A stretch of 64,000 nt of DNA from Hyalangium versicolor (GTDB lineage Bacteria > Myxococcota > Myxococcia > Myxococcales > Myxococcaceae). The first letter of the stretch is position 1. Each line of letters begins with the position of its first letter. The notes below the pieces were generated by a model, which was given only the letters and a program-made list of their open reading frames with translations, was not told where the DNA came from and did no database searches. Made by a program: the position numbers and the translations under genes. Below are positions 1 through 10,388 of the stretch, in pieces. The stretch is from the NCBI RefSeq assembly GCF_020103695.1, contig NZ_JAHXBF010000008.1, positions 372,001 to 436,000 of the forward strand, in the 5' to 3' direction.

Positions 1-40
1 CATCGCGCAGAACCCGCGGAAGTTCATCCTTGAGGAGTAG
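1..40 (+). CDS. C-terminal end of a gene that begins before the window
   Basis: Bases 2-37 read as an open frame ending IAQNPRKFILEE, with a TAG stop at 38-40. Only twelve codons are visible, so no family can be named. The convergent gene on the minus strand ends at base 24, so the two would overlap by 17 bases, which is common between convergent genes in this window. A chance open frame of this length is quite possible. Confidence 0.3.
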   Translation, partial: IAQNPRKFILEE

Positions 41-731
41 GCGTCCCGGGGACGAAGCCGTCGAGGCGGATGCGCCGGCGCTGGACGACCTCGGTCGTGC
101 GCTCCTGGCGCTCCAGGACGTGGGCCCGCTCCAACTCGGCCCACAGCAGTGGCCCCAGAACCTGCCAGTGAGAAGGCTGATCCACAGTCAGCTCCAGCAG
201 CGCCACCGTGTGCTGAGGCACGTCCTGCGTTGCGGTGCCCGTGGGGAGCACCTTTGCCACGTCCTCGGCGAGCCGGGTGCGCGTGGCCTCCTTCTGCTCG
301 GGCTGGACGGTGAGCTGGGAGGTGGGCGTGAGCAGCGCGGCGAAGGCATCCGGGTGGATGCGCACCACCTTGGCTCCCGGGTACTGAGCGGCCAGTGACT
401 CCACGGTGGCCTTGAGCACGGCGTCTCCCACGCCGAAGCCGAAGCGCGCGTTGACGTTGATCATCCCCTGCACGTCCGTGATGACGGCGCCCACCTTCCA
501 TCCATCGTGGTGGGCGTGGGTGGAGAGATCGAACTCCTCCTTGAGCAGGCTGCCCTGGGTGAGCGCGAGGGCCTGTAGCGCGCCCAGCTTGTCCGGCTGC
601 CCCCGGCGAGCGCGCTCTGCCTCGAGCAGGGTCTCCACGGCGAGCTGGACGGGCTGGGGACTGCGGGCAACAGCCCAGGGGTGCAGGGCGATGAGGGCGG
701 TGGCGGTGGCGTCGTCGATGGCGTAGGGCAT
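24..731 (-). CDS. degenerate GGDEF-domain protein
   Basis: Protein of 235 residues without a signal peptide or membrane segment, so probably cytoplasmic. Residues about 78-170 follow the diguanylate cyclase fold: a strand like VGAVITDVQGMINVN where active enzymes have a metal-binding D and the FKxxND stretch, then FGFGVGDAVLKATVESLA, which is the conserved GHxxGDxxL helix. Where the GGDEF signature should stand, the protein reads IHPDAFAALL, so neither the substrate loop nor the catalytic acids are kept. It should not make cyclic di-GMP; a binding or scaffold role is inference. The ATG at 729-731 has no strong Shine-Dalgarno. It precedes rlmM on the same strand order but is 45 bases downstream of it, so the two may be co-transcribed. 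Confidence 0.7.
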   Translation of the reverse strand: MPYAIDDATATALIALHPWAVARSPQPVQLAVETLLEAERARRGQPDKLGALQALALTQGSLLKEEFDLSTHAHHDGWKVGAVITDVQGMINVNARFGFGVGDAVLKATVESLAAQYPGAKVVRIHPDAFAALLTPTSQLTVQPEQKEATRTRLAEDVAKVLPTGTATQDVPQHTVALLELTVDQPSHWQVLGPLLWAELERAHVLERQERTTEVVQRRRIRLDGFVPGTPTPQG

Positions 732-776
732 CGCCGCTCTTGTATCGCGGAGGCGGCACTCGCGCAGGCCCGAGGC

Positions 777-1802
777 TCAGCGCCGGTGGGCCGTCACCGT
801 CACCTCGTCTCGGTCATGGTAGAGCTGGCGCACGGTCAAGCCCTTCCAGCCTCCGTCCTCGGTGAGCGTGTGGCGCACTCGCAGCAGGATGGGGTTCTTG
901 TCCTTCATCGGCAGCTTGATGTTGGCCACCAGGTGCGAGGCCCAGCCGCGCCGCCCCCACTTGGCGAGCAGCTGCGCCACCTCGAGCGGGCGCCAGGCCA
1001 TGTCGCAGAAGAGCCAGTCCGCGGGTTCCTCGGGAGCGAAGGCGAAGGCGCTCTCCTGCACGTGCCGCACGCGGGGATTCGAGGCCAGCTCGGGCATGAG
1101 CCGCGCGGGATCCACGGCGATCACCTTCGCGCCCCGCGTCACCAGCCGCTGGGTCCACCCCCCGGGCGCGGCGCCGAGATCCACGCAGACATCCCCCCGG
1201 CCCGGCTCGAAGGGCAGGCCATCGAGCGCCTCCTCCAGCTTCATCGCCGCCCGGGAGGGAGACTCGCCCGCGCGCCGCATCCGCCGCCGGCCACCGGGAG
1301 CCAGGGACAGCGCCTCTCGTGCATGCACCACGCCCACGAAGGTGACGCCCGGAGCCACACACAGCGTGACGAGCCGAGCCCCCGCTTCCCTGGCCCGCTC
1401 CGCGTCCTCGAGCAGACGGCTGGCCGGAAGGAGCCCGCGCACCGCATCGCGCAGTGCCTCCGCCTGGGCCGCGAGCGCATTGCCTTGAGGCGTGTCCGGA
1501 GTGAACGCCTGGAGCACCAGGGGCGCGGGAGGCGGCAGGGCGGCCACGGCCTGGGCCACCGCTGTGGCGAGCGCCTCCGGTTCCTCGTCCGAGAAGCTGG
1601 CCACCACGCGGCTGCCCTGACGAGCGAAAGCAGGAGCGAGCTCCTGCTGGCCCTCGCTCTCCACCAGCGCTTCGCCCAGCAGTCGAGGCTCGGCCGAGGC
1701 CCAGGCCAGCTCTTCGAAGAGGTGGGGCTCGAAGCCCGCGCGGCACGTCCACAGCCAGCGTCCCGGGCGAGCCTCCAGAGTCTGTGGGGGCATGGGGGGC
1801 AT
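777..1802 (-). CDS. rlmM: RlmM-like 23S rRNA 2'-O-ribose methyltransferase
   Basis: From the Met codon at 1800-1802 the product has 341 residues, against 366 for E. coli RlmM, which methylates the ribose of C2498 of 23S rRNA with SAM. The N-terminal half (about 15-170) is the THUMP-like RNA-binding part, and from about residue 181 there is a Rossmann methyltransferase: SPSRAAMKLEEAL, then VDLGAAPGGWT (SAM loop), FCDMAWRP, NIKLPM and YHDRDEVTV. These supply the K-D-K-E tetrad of the family (K188, D267, K296, E333). The open frame extends upstream to 1994, but that stretch is only Arg/Pro-rich and unlike the family, so a start at 1802 or 1793 is preferred. It is divergent from secA. Function is confident; the start is not. 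Confidence 0.85.
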   Translation of the reverse strand: MPPMPPQTLEARPGRWLWTCRAGFEPHLFEELAWASAEPRLLGEALVESEGQQELAPAFARQGSRVVASFSDEEPEALATAVAQAVAALPPPAPLVLQAFTPDTPQGNALAAQAEALRDAVRGLLPASRLLEDAERAREAGARLVTLCVAPGVTFVGVVHAREALSLAPGGRRRMRRAGESPSRAAMKLEEALDGLPFEPGRGDVCVDLGAAPGGWTQRLVTRGAKVIAVDPARLMPELASNPRVRHVQESAFAFAPEEPADWLFCDMAWRPLEVAQLLAKWGRRGWASHLVANIKLPMKDKNPILLRVRHTLTEDGGWKGLTVRQLYHDRDEVTVTAHRR

Positions 1803-2112
1803 CCGCACCCGGAGTGGGACTCGGAGGCCGGGCGAGGCGGGAGCAGCTCGCTCGGAAGGTCGGCCAGGGGCGCGCGGCGGGTGCCGCCCCGAAGGGTGAG
1901 CAGGGCGACGGTTCTGGGGATTTCGGCGTCTCGACATTGCGTGGACTCGGTTCCGCTTTACTCTGTCCTGACCGCGCGCAGGGCAGACAGGCAAGAGGAA
2001 TGCCTCGGGGGCGCGCGTGGTTTTCCCGAGACTCCCTCTTACATCTCCTGGGATTTCCCTTCACTCGCCGCCTCCCTTCGGGGATTCTCCCGGCCGCGAG
2101 AGAGCCGAACGA
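1803..2112. other. divergent intergenic region rlmM/secA
   Basis: About 310 bases between the preferred rlmM start and secA. No convincing gene was seen. The minus-strand frame continuing rlmM upstream (to 1994) is Arg/Pro-rich low complexity. On the plus strand TTGCGT at 1937-1942 and TACTCT at 1959-1964 are 16 bases apart and could be a weak sigma-70 promoter for secA; both hexamers match consensus poorly. A purine-rich GAGAGA lies just ahead of the secA ATG. Confidence 0.35.
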
Positions 2113-4935
<2,823 letters not shown>

Positions 4936-4960
4936 GCAGGGCGCTCACCCGGCTGGACCG

Positions 4961-5010
4961 ACCGGCGCGGTCTCTCCTCCCCACGGAGCGAGGGCCGCGC
5001 CGGTGGTGTT
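4961..5010. terminator. hairpin terminator between convergent secA and Uma2 gene
   Basis: ACCGGCGCGG (4961-4970) pairs perfectly with CCGCGCCGGT (4995-5004); two further pairs extend it inward, leaving a loop of about 20 bases. GGTGTTTC follows on the plus strand. The T-tract is short, as usual for GC-rich genomes. Its place between convergent genes suits a bidirectional terminator. Confidence 0.65.
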
Positions 5011-5023
5011 TCAGGGCTCCGAG

Positions 5024-5578
5024 TTACTGATCGCCCCAGAGATAAGCCAGCTCCAATTCGATGGCCTCGAAGGGGGCAGCGCGCACACGGCCTTTGCCAG
5101 TGTGGGTGACGAGCAGCGTGTAGCGGCCGTCCTGGAGTCGGAAGATTTCCAGGGTGCGGAGGACGGGGTCCACCAACCAGACGTGATGGACTCCTTCTCG
5201 TGCGTAGACGGGCAGCTTCGCCGCCCGATCCATGACCGCCGTGGAAGGGGAGAGCACTTCGCATGCCCAGTCTGGCGCCAGGGAGAAGGCAGCAGTGCGT
5301 GGAGGCTGGGGCATTCGCTCTCGGCGCCAACCGGCGAAGTCCGGGACCAGCACGTCGTCACCGAGGTGCAGTTCTGGCTCGAAGAGGAGAATCCATCCGC
5401 CGGGGCCCTCTCGTCCCCGGTCGAACGGCCCCATCAGCTCGCCTCCCAATCGCGAGGCCGTCACGATGTGGGGGGCCGCTGGCCGAGGGCTGGCATACAG
5501 CTCCCCGGCGATGAGCTCCCCGATGACATTGTCGGGCAGTGCCTCCAGATCCGCGTAGGTGGCCGGTTTCCTTCCCAT
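5024..5578 (-). CDS. Uma2 family (DUF820) endonuclease-like protein
   Basis: Product of 184 residues from ATG 5576-5578, which follows a GGGGAA stretch; upstream Met codons at 5617 and 5629 are less well placed. The order of motifs is that of Uma2 proteins of the PD-(D/E)XK nuclease fold: a tyrosine/glutamate N-terminus (ELIAGELYASPRP), then VLVPDFAGWRRERM with the catalytic Asp, ACEVLSPSTAVMDRAAKL with Glu and Lys, and YAREGVHHVWLVDP. All three acid/lysine positions look intact. The family is expanded in cyanobacteria and myxobacteria and its biological role is not settled; possible DNA-cleaving activity is a family inference. It ends convergently with secA and stands alone. Confidence 0.85.
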   Translation of the reverse strand: MGRKPATYADLEALPDNVIGELIAGELYASPRPAAPHIVTASRLGGELMGPFDRGREGPGGWILLFEPELHLGDDVLVPDFAGWRRERMPQPPRTAAFSLAPDWACEVLSPSTAVMDRAAKLPVYAREGVHHVWLVDPVLRTLEIFRLQDGRYTLLVTHTGKGRVRAAPFEAIELELAYLWGDQ

Positions 5579-5796
5579 GGCTTCCCCATATTCCTCGACG
5601 CCCATCCCAGTTTCCATGCAGGAGGGCATAGCACCGCAGTCTGACGCTACGCGTCCTGTCTCCAGTGCCTACCCTGACAGGTTGGCTCCGAAGCCTTTGT
5701 TGCGCAAGGGCAGGGGTGGGGGCAGCCGGGCCGGTCTGGTCCCACTGGTATGCTGGTAGGACCAAGGGAGGCCAGGTGCCGCCCGGCCAGGCTGGT

Positions 5797-6642
5797 TCAA
5801 CGGAACGCCTGGAGGTTCTCGTCCAGGAACTGATCGAGCGTCCGAGGTTCCCGGCCAGTGATCTCCTTGATCCCCTGGGTGGTCCGGGCGGCGTAACCAC
5901 TCGCGATCACGGTCATGAACTGCCCGAACTCCTCGGCGAGGGCGGCGGGCGTGCCCTTCGCCTTCGCGGAGGCGACCACCTGCTCCACGGGCAGGTCGAC
6001 ATAGGTGACGGGCTTGCCCAACTTCGCCGAGAACTTCTGCGCGACCTCGGGGTAGCTCAGTGCCTCTCGGCCCGTGAGCACGAACGTCTTGCCCACGTGG
6101 TCGTTGCCGGTCAGCAGCACCGCGCCGCACGCGGCGATGTCGTAACAGTCGATGAACGCGACGCGCCCGTCCTTGTAGCCTCCGATGATCTTCCCCTCGC
6201 TCTTGATGAGGGGCGCGGCACCCAGCAGGTTCTGCATGAAGGAGCCCGGACGCAGGATCGACCAGCCCAGCCCCGAGGCCTGGAGGTGCTCCTCGATCTC
6301 TCCGTGCCAGCGTCCGATCTTGAGCTTCGACGTCGTGCTGGCACCCGGAGAGGACACGGGGACGACCCGCGAGACCCCCGCAGCCTTCGCGACATCGATC
6401 GCGGTGTTCAGCTGCCGCGCCATCGATTCGCTCGGAGCGACGTTCAAGAAGAGCCGATCGATGCCCTCGAAAGCCGCGCGGAGCGTGTCGGGCTTGTCGA
6501 AGTCCCCGACGACGTAGTCGCAGCCCAGCGCCCGCCCCTTGGCTTCGTCGCGCACGAGCGCCTTGAACTTCGACCCCTGGTTCTTCAGATGACGCACGAG
6601 GTACTGCCCGATGGAGCCAGTGGCTCCGGTCACGAGGATCAC
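5797..6642 (-). CDS. NmrA-like NAD(P)-dependent oxidoreductase / nucleoside-diphosphate-sugar epimerase family
   Basis: Product of 281 residues when started at the GTG at 6640-6642, which has AAGGAA about six bases upstream and gives the classic N-terminus ILVTGATGSIGQYLV (Rossmann GxxGxxG). The frame also contains a TTG at 6660. Motifs such as VVGDFDKPDTLRAAFEGIDRLFLN, VPVSSPGA and LRPGSFMQNLL are typical of atypical short-chain dehydrogenases of the NmrA/azoreductase-like group; the usual YxxxK catalytic pair is not evident, so it may be a redox sensor or a quinone or flavin reductase. It is transcribed divergently from a TetR regulator, a common arrangement for a regulator and its target, and its promoter overlaps a candidate operator. 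Confidence 0.85.
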   Translation of the reverse strand: MILVTGATGSIGQYLVRHLKNQGSKFKALVRDEAKGRALGCDYVVGDFDKPDTLRAAFEGIDRLFLNVAPSESMARQLNTAIDVAKAAGVSRVVPVSSPGASTTSKLKIGRWHGEIEEHLQASGLGWSILRPGSFMQNLLGAAPLIKSEGKIIGGYKDGRVAFIDCYDIAACGAVLLTGNDHVGKTFVLTGREALSYPEVAQKFSAKLGKPVTYVDLPVEQVVASAKAKGTPAALAEEFGQFMTVIASGYAARTTQGIKEITGREPRTLDQFLDENLQAFR

Positions 6643-6772
6643 GGTCTGTTCCTTTCCCAATCCCCCGCACGCACCGCCGCTCGCTGGGAACGCCAGCGCG
6701 GCTCGTGGCGATGGGGGTTATCGTTCGTGGGCGCGCTCGGCGGAGCCCAGTGCTTCCGTCCGTCGCGAAGAA

Positions 6773-6800
6773 GATATAGTGAGGGAATTTTTTCAGTCAA
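6773..6800 (-). promoter_or_regulatory. predicted sigma-70 promoter of the nmrA-like gene
   Basis: Read on the minus strand, TTGACT (complement of 6795-6800) is followed after 16 bases by TATATC (complement of 6773-6778). This is one of the best promoter matches in the window. It leaves a leader of about 100 bases before the GTG start. The -35 element sits in the centre of the inverted repeat described at 6786-6810. Confidence 0.5.
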
Positions 6801-6810
6801 TGAAAGATTT
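6775..6810 (+). promoter_or_regulatory. tetR -10 element and candidate TetR operator
   Basis: TATAGT at 6775-6780 is a good -10 for the tetR gene, with only a weak -35 upstream. Just downstream, TTTCA (6791-6795) and TGAAA (6801-6805) form an inverted repeat with a 5-base centre; allowing two mismatches the symmetry continues to 6786-6810. A repressor bound here would block both the tetR transcript and the -35 of the divergent oxidoreductase. Operator identity is inference from position and symmetry. Confidence 0.45.
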
Positions 6811-6823
6811 ATCAGGCGAAGCC

Positions 6824-7477
6824 ATGACGCAGGAACTCGGGCTGAGGGAGAGGAAGAAGCTGGAGATGCGGCGCACGCTCGCCGCCACCGCGATGCGTCT
6901 GTTCGCCGAGCGAGGCTTCGACGCGGTGACGGTCGCGGACATCGCGGCGGCCGTCGATGTCTCCGTGAAGACCGTCTTCAACTACTTCCCCACCAAGGAA
7001 GACCTCGTGCTCAGCAACCGCGAGGAGATCGAGGAGGATCTCCTTCGGACGGTACGCGAACGCGCGCCCGGGGAGTCCGTCCTCGCGGCGGTCCGGTGGC
7101 ATACCCTGGAGACAGCCGCCCGCATCCGTGCCGTGCCTCCCGAGCGGCGCGTCGCGTTCCACAAGGTGATGCAGAGCTCTCCCTCGGTGCAGGCCCGGTT
7201 TCGCGAACTGCTTCGGAGCCGCGAGGAGACGCTCGCCCGGCTGATCACTGAGGAGACGCAGGAGCCCACGGACGACATCGCCCCCAGCATCGTCGCGGGA
7301 CTGCTCGGGGTGGTGGGGCGGCTCGCCTTCTGCGACGTCACCGGCTGGCCCGACGGTGGGCGCAGGAGTCCCGAGAGGATCTCCGAGGAGATCCACCGCG
7401 CGTTCGATCTCCTCGAGAAGGGTCTCGCCACCTACGGCGTGCGCAGCCCTGCCTGGGAGCCAAGCGGACAGCCGTAG
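6824..7477 (+). CDS. TetR/AcrR family transcriptional regulator
   Basis: Product of 217 residues. The N-terminal helix-turn-helix is clear: RRTLAATAMRLFAERGFD, AVTVADIAAAVDVSVKTVF and NYFPTKEDLVL, the standard TetR DNA-binding core with the YFPTKEDL boundary. The C-terminal part is all-helical and variable, presumably the ligand pocket and dimer face. The ATG at 6824 has AGGCGA about seven bases upstream; an in-frame ATG at 6800 is possible but lies inside the putative operator. It is divergent from the nmrA-like oxidoreductase, so the likely job is repression of that gene and of itself. The ligand is unknown. Confidence 0.9.
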   Translation: MTQELGLRERKKLEMRRTLAATAMRLFAERGFDAVTVADIAAAVDVSVKTVFNYFPTKEDLVLSNREEIEEDLLRTVRERAPGESVLAAVRWHTLETAARIRAVPPERRVAFHKVMQSSPSVQARFRELLRSREETLARLITEETQEPTDDIAPSIVAGLLGVVGRLAFCDVTGWPDGGRRSPERISEEIHRAFDLLEKGLATYGVRSPAWEPSGQP

Positions 7478-7539
7478 GTGTGGAGATGTGCGCATTCCGC
7501 CTGCGGCGAAAGCTTGCGGAGGCCCGGAGGGTTTTGTTA

Positions 7540-7680
7540 GGAACCCGCCCGCCCTGGGTTCCACCCTGGGCGGTAGGACGCAGCAAACCACTACTCACAC
7601 GCTCGTGTCCGGCACCCGGTGCTCCACGCCAGTGGGGCAAACGGCCGGAGTTTCCATCGAGCGTGGCGGAACAACCGGAG
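7540..7680 (+). promoter_or_regulatory. structured 5' leader of rpsB, candidate ribosomal protein S2 leader RNA
   Basis: Two mutually exclusive hairpins occur first: GGAACCC (7540-7546) with GGGTTCC (7556-7562), or CCGCCC (7545-7550) with GGGCGG (7568-7573). Then CACGCTCG (7598-7605) pairs perfectly over distance with CGAGCGTG (7658-7665). Inside it TCCGG (7608-7612) pairs with CCGGA (7645-7649), enclosing short stems CAC/GTG and CCAC/GTGG. Such branched structures ahead of rpsB are known to bind S2 for autoregulation in several bacteria; whether this is one is inference from base-pairing only. Confidence 0.4.
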
Positions 7681-7690
7681 AAGCAAACAC

Positions 7691-8668
7691 ATGTCGACGG
7701 ATACGCAGCAGGAGAGTCAGGCGCAGGCGATGGCCGCCGCGAGCGGCATCACGATGAAGCAGCTGCTGGAGGCCGGCGTTCACTTCGGCCACCAGACCAA
7801 GCGCTGGAACCCGAAGATGAAGCCCTACATCTTCGGCGCCCGTAACGGCATCTACATCATCGACCTGCAGAAGACCGTGGTCATGGCCCGCGCGGCCTTC
7901 CGCTTCGTGGCGGACATCACCTCGCGCGGCGGCCACGTGCTCTTCGTGGGCACCAAGAAGCAGGCCCAGGACGTCATCCGCGAGGAGGCCGCTCGCGCCG
8001 GTCAGTTCTTCGTCACCAGCCGCTGGCTGGGTGGCACGCTGACCAACTTCAAGACCATCAAGCAGGGCATCGACCGCCTCAAGGCCCTCGAGAAGATGGC
8101 CGAGGACGGCACGTTCGAGCGCCTGCCCAAGAAGGAAGTCGCCTCGCTGGAGCGTGAGCGCGAGAAGCTGGAGAAGAACCTGGGCGGCGTGAAGGAGATG
8201 ACGAAGCTGCCGCGCTGCGTGTTCGTCATCGACCCGAAGAAGGAGCACATCGCCATCCACGAGGCCACCCGTCTGGGCATCCCCGTGATCGGCGTGGTGG
8301 ACACCAACTGCGACCCGGACGGCATCGACTTCGTCATTCCGGGCAACGACGACGCCATCCGCTCCATCAAGCTCTTCACCTCGAAGATCGCCGACGCGTG
8401 CCTCGAGGGTGCCGCGCGCTACCGCGCCTCCGGCGCCGCCGAGCGCGACGAGCAGGAGGAGCGCGAGGGCCGTGATGACCGCCGGGATCGCGACGATCGC
8501 CGGGGCCCGCGCCGTGGCGACCGCGGTGATCGCGGCGACCGCCGTGGCGGTGACCGCGGTGGCGAGCGCCGGGGCCCCCTCGTGGAGATGAAGGGTACTC
8601 CGGCTGCTTCCTCCGAGGGTGAGGCGGCTGAGGGTGCCGAGGGCGGCGAAGAGGCTCAGGCCGAGTAG
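7691..8668 (+). CDS. rpsB: 30S ribosomal protein S2
   Basis: Product of 325 residues; typical S2 is about 240. The conserved part starts at ITMKQLLEAGVHFGHQTKRWNP and includes FGARNGIYIIDLQKT, GGHVLFVGTKKQAQ, SRWLGGTLTNFKTI, and PVIGVVDTNCDPD with IDFVIPGNDDAIRSI. After residue about 250 there is a long tail rich in Arg, Asp and Gly (repeated RRDRDDRRG and GDRGDRRGGDRGG), then an acidic Ala/Glu end. This extension is unusual for S2 in general. The ATG at 7691 is chosen because GGAG lies upstream and the S2 homology starts shortly after; the frame itself opens at 7619. It is the first gene of rpsB-tsf-pyrH-frr. Confidence 0.98.
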   Translation: MSTDTQQESQAQAMAAASGITMKQLLEAGVHFGHQTKRWNPKMKPYIFGARNGIYIIDLQKTVVMARAAFRFVADITSRGGHVLFVGTKKQAQDVIREEAARAGQFFVTSRWLGGTLTNFKTIKQGIDRLKALEKMAEDGTFERLPKKEVASLEREREKLEKNLGGVKEMTKLPRCVFVIDPKKEHIAIHEATRLGIPVIGVVDTNCDPDGIDFVIPGNDDAIRSIKLFTSKIADACLEGAARYRASGAAERDEQEEREGRDDRRDRDDRRGPRRGDRGDRGDRRGGDRGGERRGPLVEMKGTPAASSEGEAAEGAEGGEEAQAE

Positions 8669-8697
8669 TCCCGCACTCCCGCATCCAAACTGAAGTC

Positions 8698-8739
8698 GGC
8701 CGGGTGGTGGGGCCTCCTCACCGCCCGGCCTTTGTATTT
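8698..8739 (+). terminator. rpsB-tsf intergenic terminator/attenuator
   Basis: GGCCGGGTGGTG (8698-8709) pairs with CACCGCCCGGCC (8719-8730) over 12 positions with one G-T wobble and a 9-base loop, followed by TTTGTATTT. This is a textbook intrinsic terminator. Because tsf follows within 20 bases and has no clear promoter of its own, partial read-through is expected, giving S2 in excess over EF-Ts, as in the E. coli rpsB-tsf operon. Confidence 0.75.
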
Positions 8740-8757
8740 CCCCTAATGGAGAAGAAC

Positions 8758-9417
8758 ATGGCTGAGATCAGCGCCACGATGGTGAAGGACCTCCGCGAGA
8801 AGACGGGCGCGGGCATGATGGACTGTAAGAAGGCGCTCACCGAGACCGGCGGCGACTTCGCCAAGGCCGAGGAGTGGCTGCGCAAGAAGGGCATCGCCAA
8901 GGCCGGCAGCAAGGAGGGCCGCGTCGCGGCCGAGGGCATCGTCGCCACCTACGTCCACAGCAGCCGCATCGGCGTGCTGGTGGAGGTCAACTGCGAGACG
9001 GACTTCGTGGCTCGCAACGAGGACTTCCAGGCCCTGGCCAAGGACGTGGCCATGCACATCGCCGCGGCCAGCCCGCAGTACGTGCGCCGCGAGGAGATCC
9101 CCGCCGACGTGCTGGAGAAGGAGAAGGAGATCCAGCGCGCCCAGCTCAAGGAGCAGAAGAAGCCTGAGGCCATGTGGGAGAAGATCCTCGTGGGCAAGAT
9201 CGAGAAGTTCTACGAGACGGTCTGCCTGGTGGACCAGCTCTGGGTGAAGGACGACAAGAAGAAGGTCGGTGAGATGGTGACCGAGCGCGCCGCGAAGATT
9301 GGCGAGAAGGTCTCCATCCGCCGCTTCACGCGCTACGTGGTGGGCGAGGGCATCGAGAAGAAGAAGGATGACCTGGCCGCCGAGGTCGCCAAGACGCTGG
9401 GCACCAGCAACGCCTAG
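8758..9417 (+). CDS. tsf: translation elongation factor Ts
   Basis: Product of 219 residues, nucleotide-exchange factor that releases GDP from EF-Tu. The signature regions are intact: VKDLREKTGAGMMDCKKAL near the N-terminus (UBA-like domain contacting EF-Tu) and EVNCETDFVARNEDF, the core TDFV motif that inserts next to the EF-Tu magnesium site. It is shorter than E. coli EF-Ts (283 residues), resembling the short forms with one core subdomain. The ATG at 8758 has GGAGA eight bases upstream; an upstream ATG at 8746 overlaps that site and is less likely. It lies between two hairpins and is the second gene of the translation block. Confidence 0.97.
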   Translation: MAEISATMVKDLREKTGAGMMDCKKALTETGGDFAKAEEWLRKKGIAKAGSKEGRVAAEGIVATYVHSSRIGVLVEVNCETDFVARNEDFQALAKDVAMHIAAASPQYVRREEIPADVLEKEKEIQRAQLKEQKKPEAMWEKILVGKIEKFYETVCLVDQLWVKDDKKKVGEMVTERAAKIGEKVSIRRFTRYVVGEGIEKKKDDLAAEVAKTLGTSNA

Positions 9418-9449
9418 CCGCACCGTGTCGGCCCCAAGGGGCTGACAGG

Positions 9450-9503
9450 GGGCCGCGCGCTCCAGGTCCATCAAGGACCCGGGGCCGCGGCCCTTCGTGT
9501 TTT
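9450..9503 (+). terminator. composite terminator after tsf
   Basis: An outer stem GGGCCGCG (9450-9457) with CGCGGCCC (9486-9493) encloses a second hairpin GGTCC-ATCAA-GGACC (9465-9479). TTCGTGTTTT follows. The two-hairpin form plus T-run argues for transcription ending after tsf, so pyrH-frr probably use their own promoter within 9504-9613. Confidence 0.7.
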
Positions 9504-9613
9504 CCAGGGCCTGCCTGGAGTCCGGGCCAGGAGGTTCACCAGCAACGATTCCAGCCGGGCTGGCCGACTCCAGCGTTGATCGAGGGCGGGGTGGGGGATA
9601 TGAGCGGAGCCGC

Positions 9614-10363
9614 ATGTCCGACCCCACTCGCACCCTCCGATACAAGCGCATCCTCCTCAAGCTCTCGGGCGAGGCCCTCATGGGAGATGGCAAGTACGGC
9701 ATCCACCCGCCCACGCTCACCCGCATCGCCGGCGAGGTGAAGGAGCTGGTGCAGGCGGGCATCGAGCTGGCCGTCGTCATCGGCGGCGGCAACATCTTCC
9801 GCGGCGTGGCCGGAGCCACCGAGGGCATGGACCGCGCGAGCGCCGATTACATGGGCATGCTCGCCACCTGCATCAACTCCATGGCCATGCAGGACGCGCT
9901 GGAGAAGCAGGGCGTCTTCACCCGGGTGCTGTCGGCCATCAAGATGGAGCAGATCGCCGAGCCCTACATCCGCCGCCGCGCGGTGCGCCACCTGGAGAAG
10001 GGCCGCGTCGTCATCTTCGCCGCTGGCACCGGCAACCCGTACTTCACCACGGACACCGCCGCCTCCCTGCGTGCCATGGAGATCAACGCCGAGGTGATTC
10101 TCAAGGCCACCAAGGTGGACGGCGTGTACAACGCGGACCCGAAGAAGGACACCACGGCGCGGCGCTACCGGTCGCTCACGTACATGGACGTGCTGAAGCA
10201 GAACCTGAACGTGATGGATTCGACGGCCATCTCGCTGTGCATGGACAACAAGCTGCCCATCATCGTCTTCGACTTGACGACTCGCGGGAACATCGGTCGG
10301 GCTGTGCTGGGCAACGGGGATATCGGTACAGTGGTGGGCGCGGCCGAGACGGTCTGGGCCTGA
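9614..10363 (+). CDS. pyrH: UMP kinase
   Basis: Product of 249 residues; bacterial uridylate kinase phosphorylates UMP to UDP with ATP in pyrimidine nucleotide synthesis and acts as a hexamer. The amino acid kinase fold is plain: RILLKLSGEALMG at the N-terminus (phosphate loop with the conserved Lys), VVIGGGNIFRG, a helix with MDRASADYMGMLATCINSM, the FAAGTGNPYFTTDTAA acceptor loop, and KATKVDGVYNADPKKD, which is diagnostic for PyrH. The frame opens at 9497, but the ATG at 9614 has GGAG just upstream and gives the family length. frr follows after 25 bases, the usual bacterial order tsf-pyrH-frr. Confidence 0.98.
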   Translation: MSDPTRTLRYKRILLKLSGEALMGDGKYGIHPPTLTRIAGEVKELVQAGIELAVVIGGGNIFRGVAGATEGMDRASADYMGMLATCINSMAMQDALEKQGVFTRVLSAIKMEQIAEPYIRRRAVRHLEKGRVVIFAAGTGNPYFTTDTAASLRAMEINAEVILKATKVDGVYNADPKKDTTARRYRSLTYMDVLKQNLNVMDSTAISLCMDNKLPIIVFDLTTRGNIGRAVLGNGDIGTVVGAAETVWA

Positions 10364-10388
10364 GCTTCTCCTTTCCTGGGAGCACACA

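Noticed and set aside
1803..1994. N-terminal extension of rlmM to 1994
   Set aside because: The extra 64 residues are Arg/Pro-rich without resemblance to the family, and E. coli RlmM length fits the shorter start.
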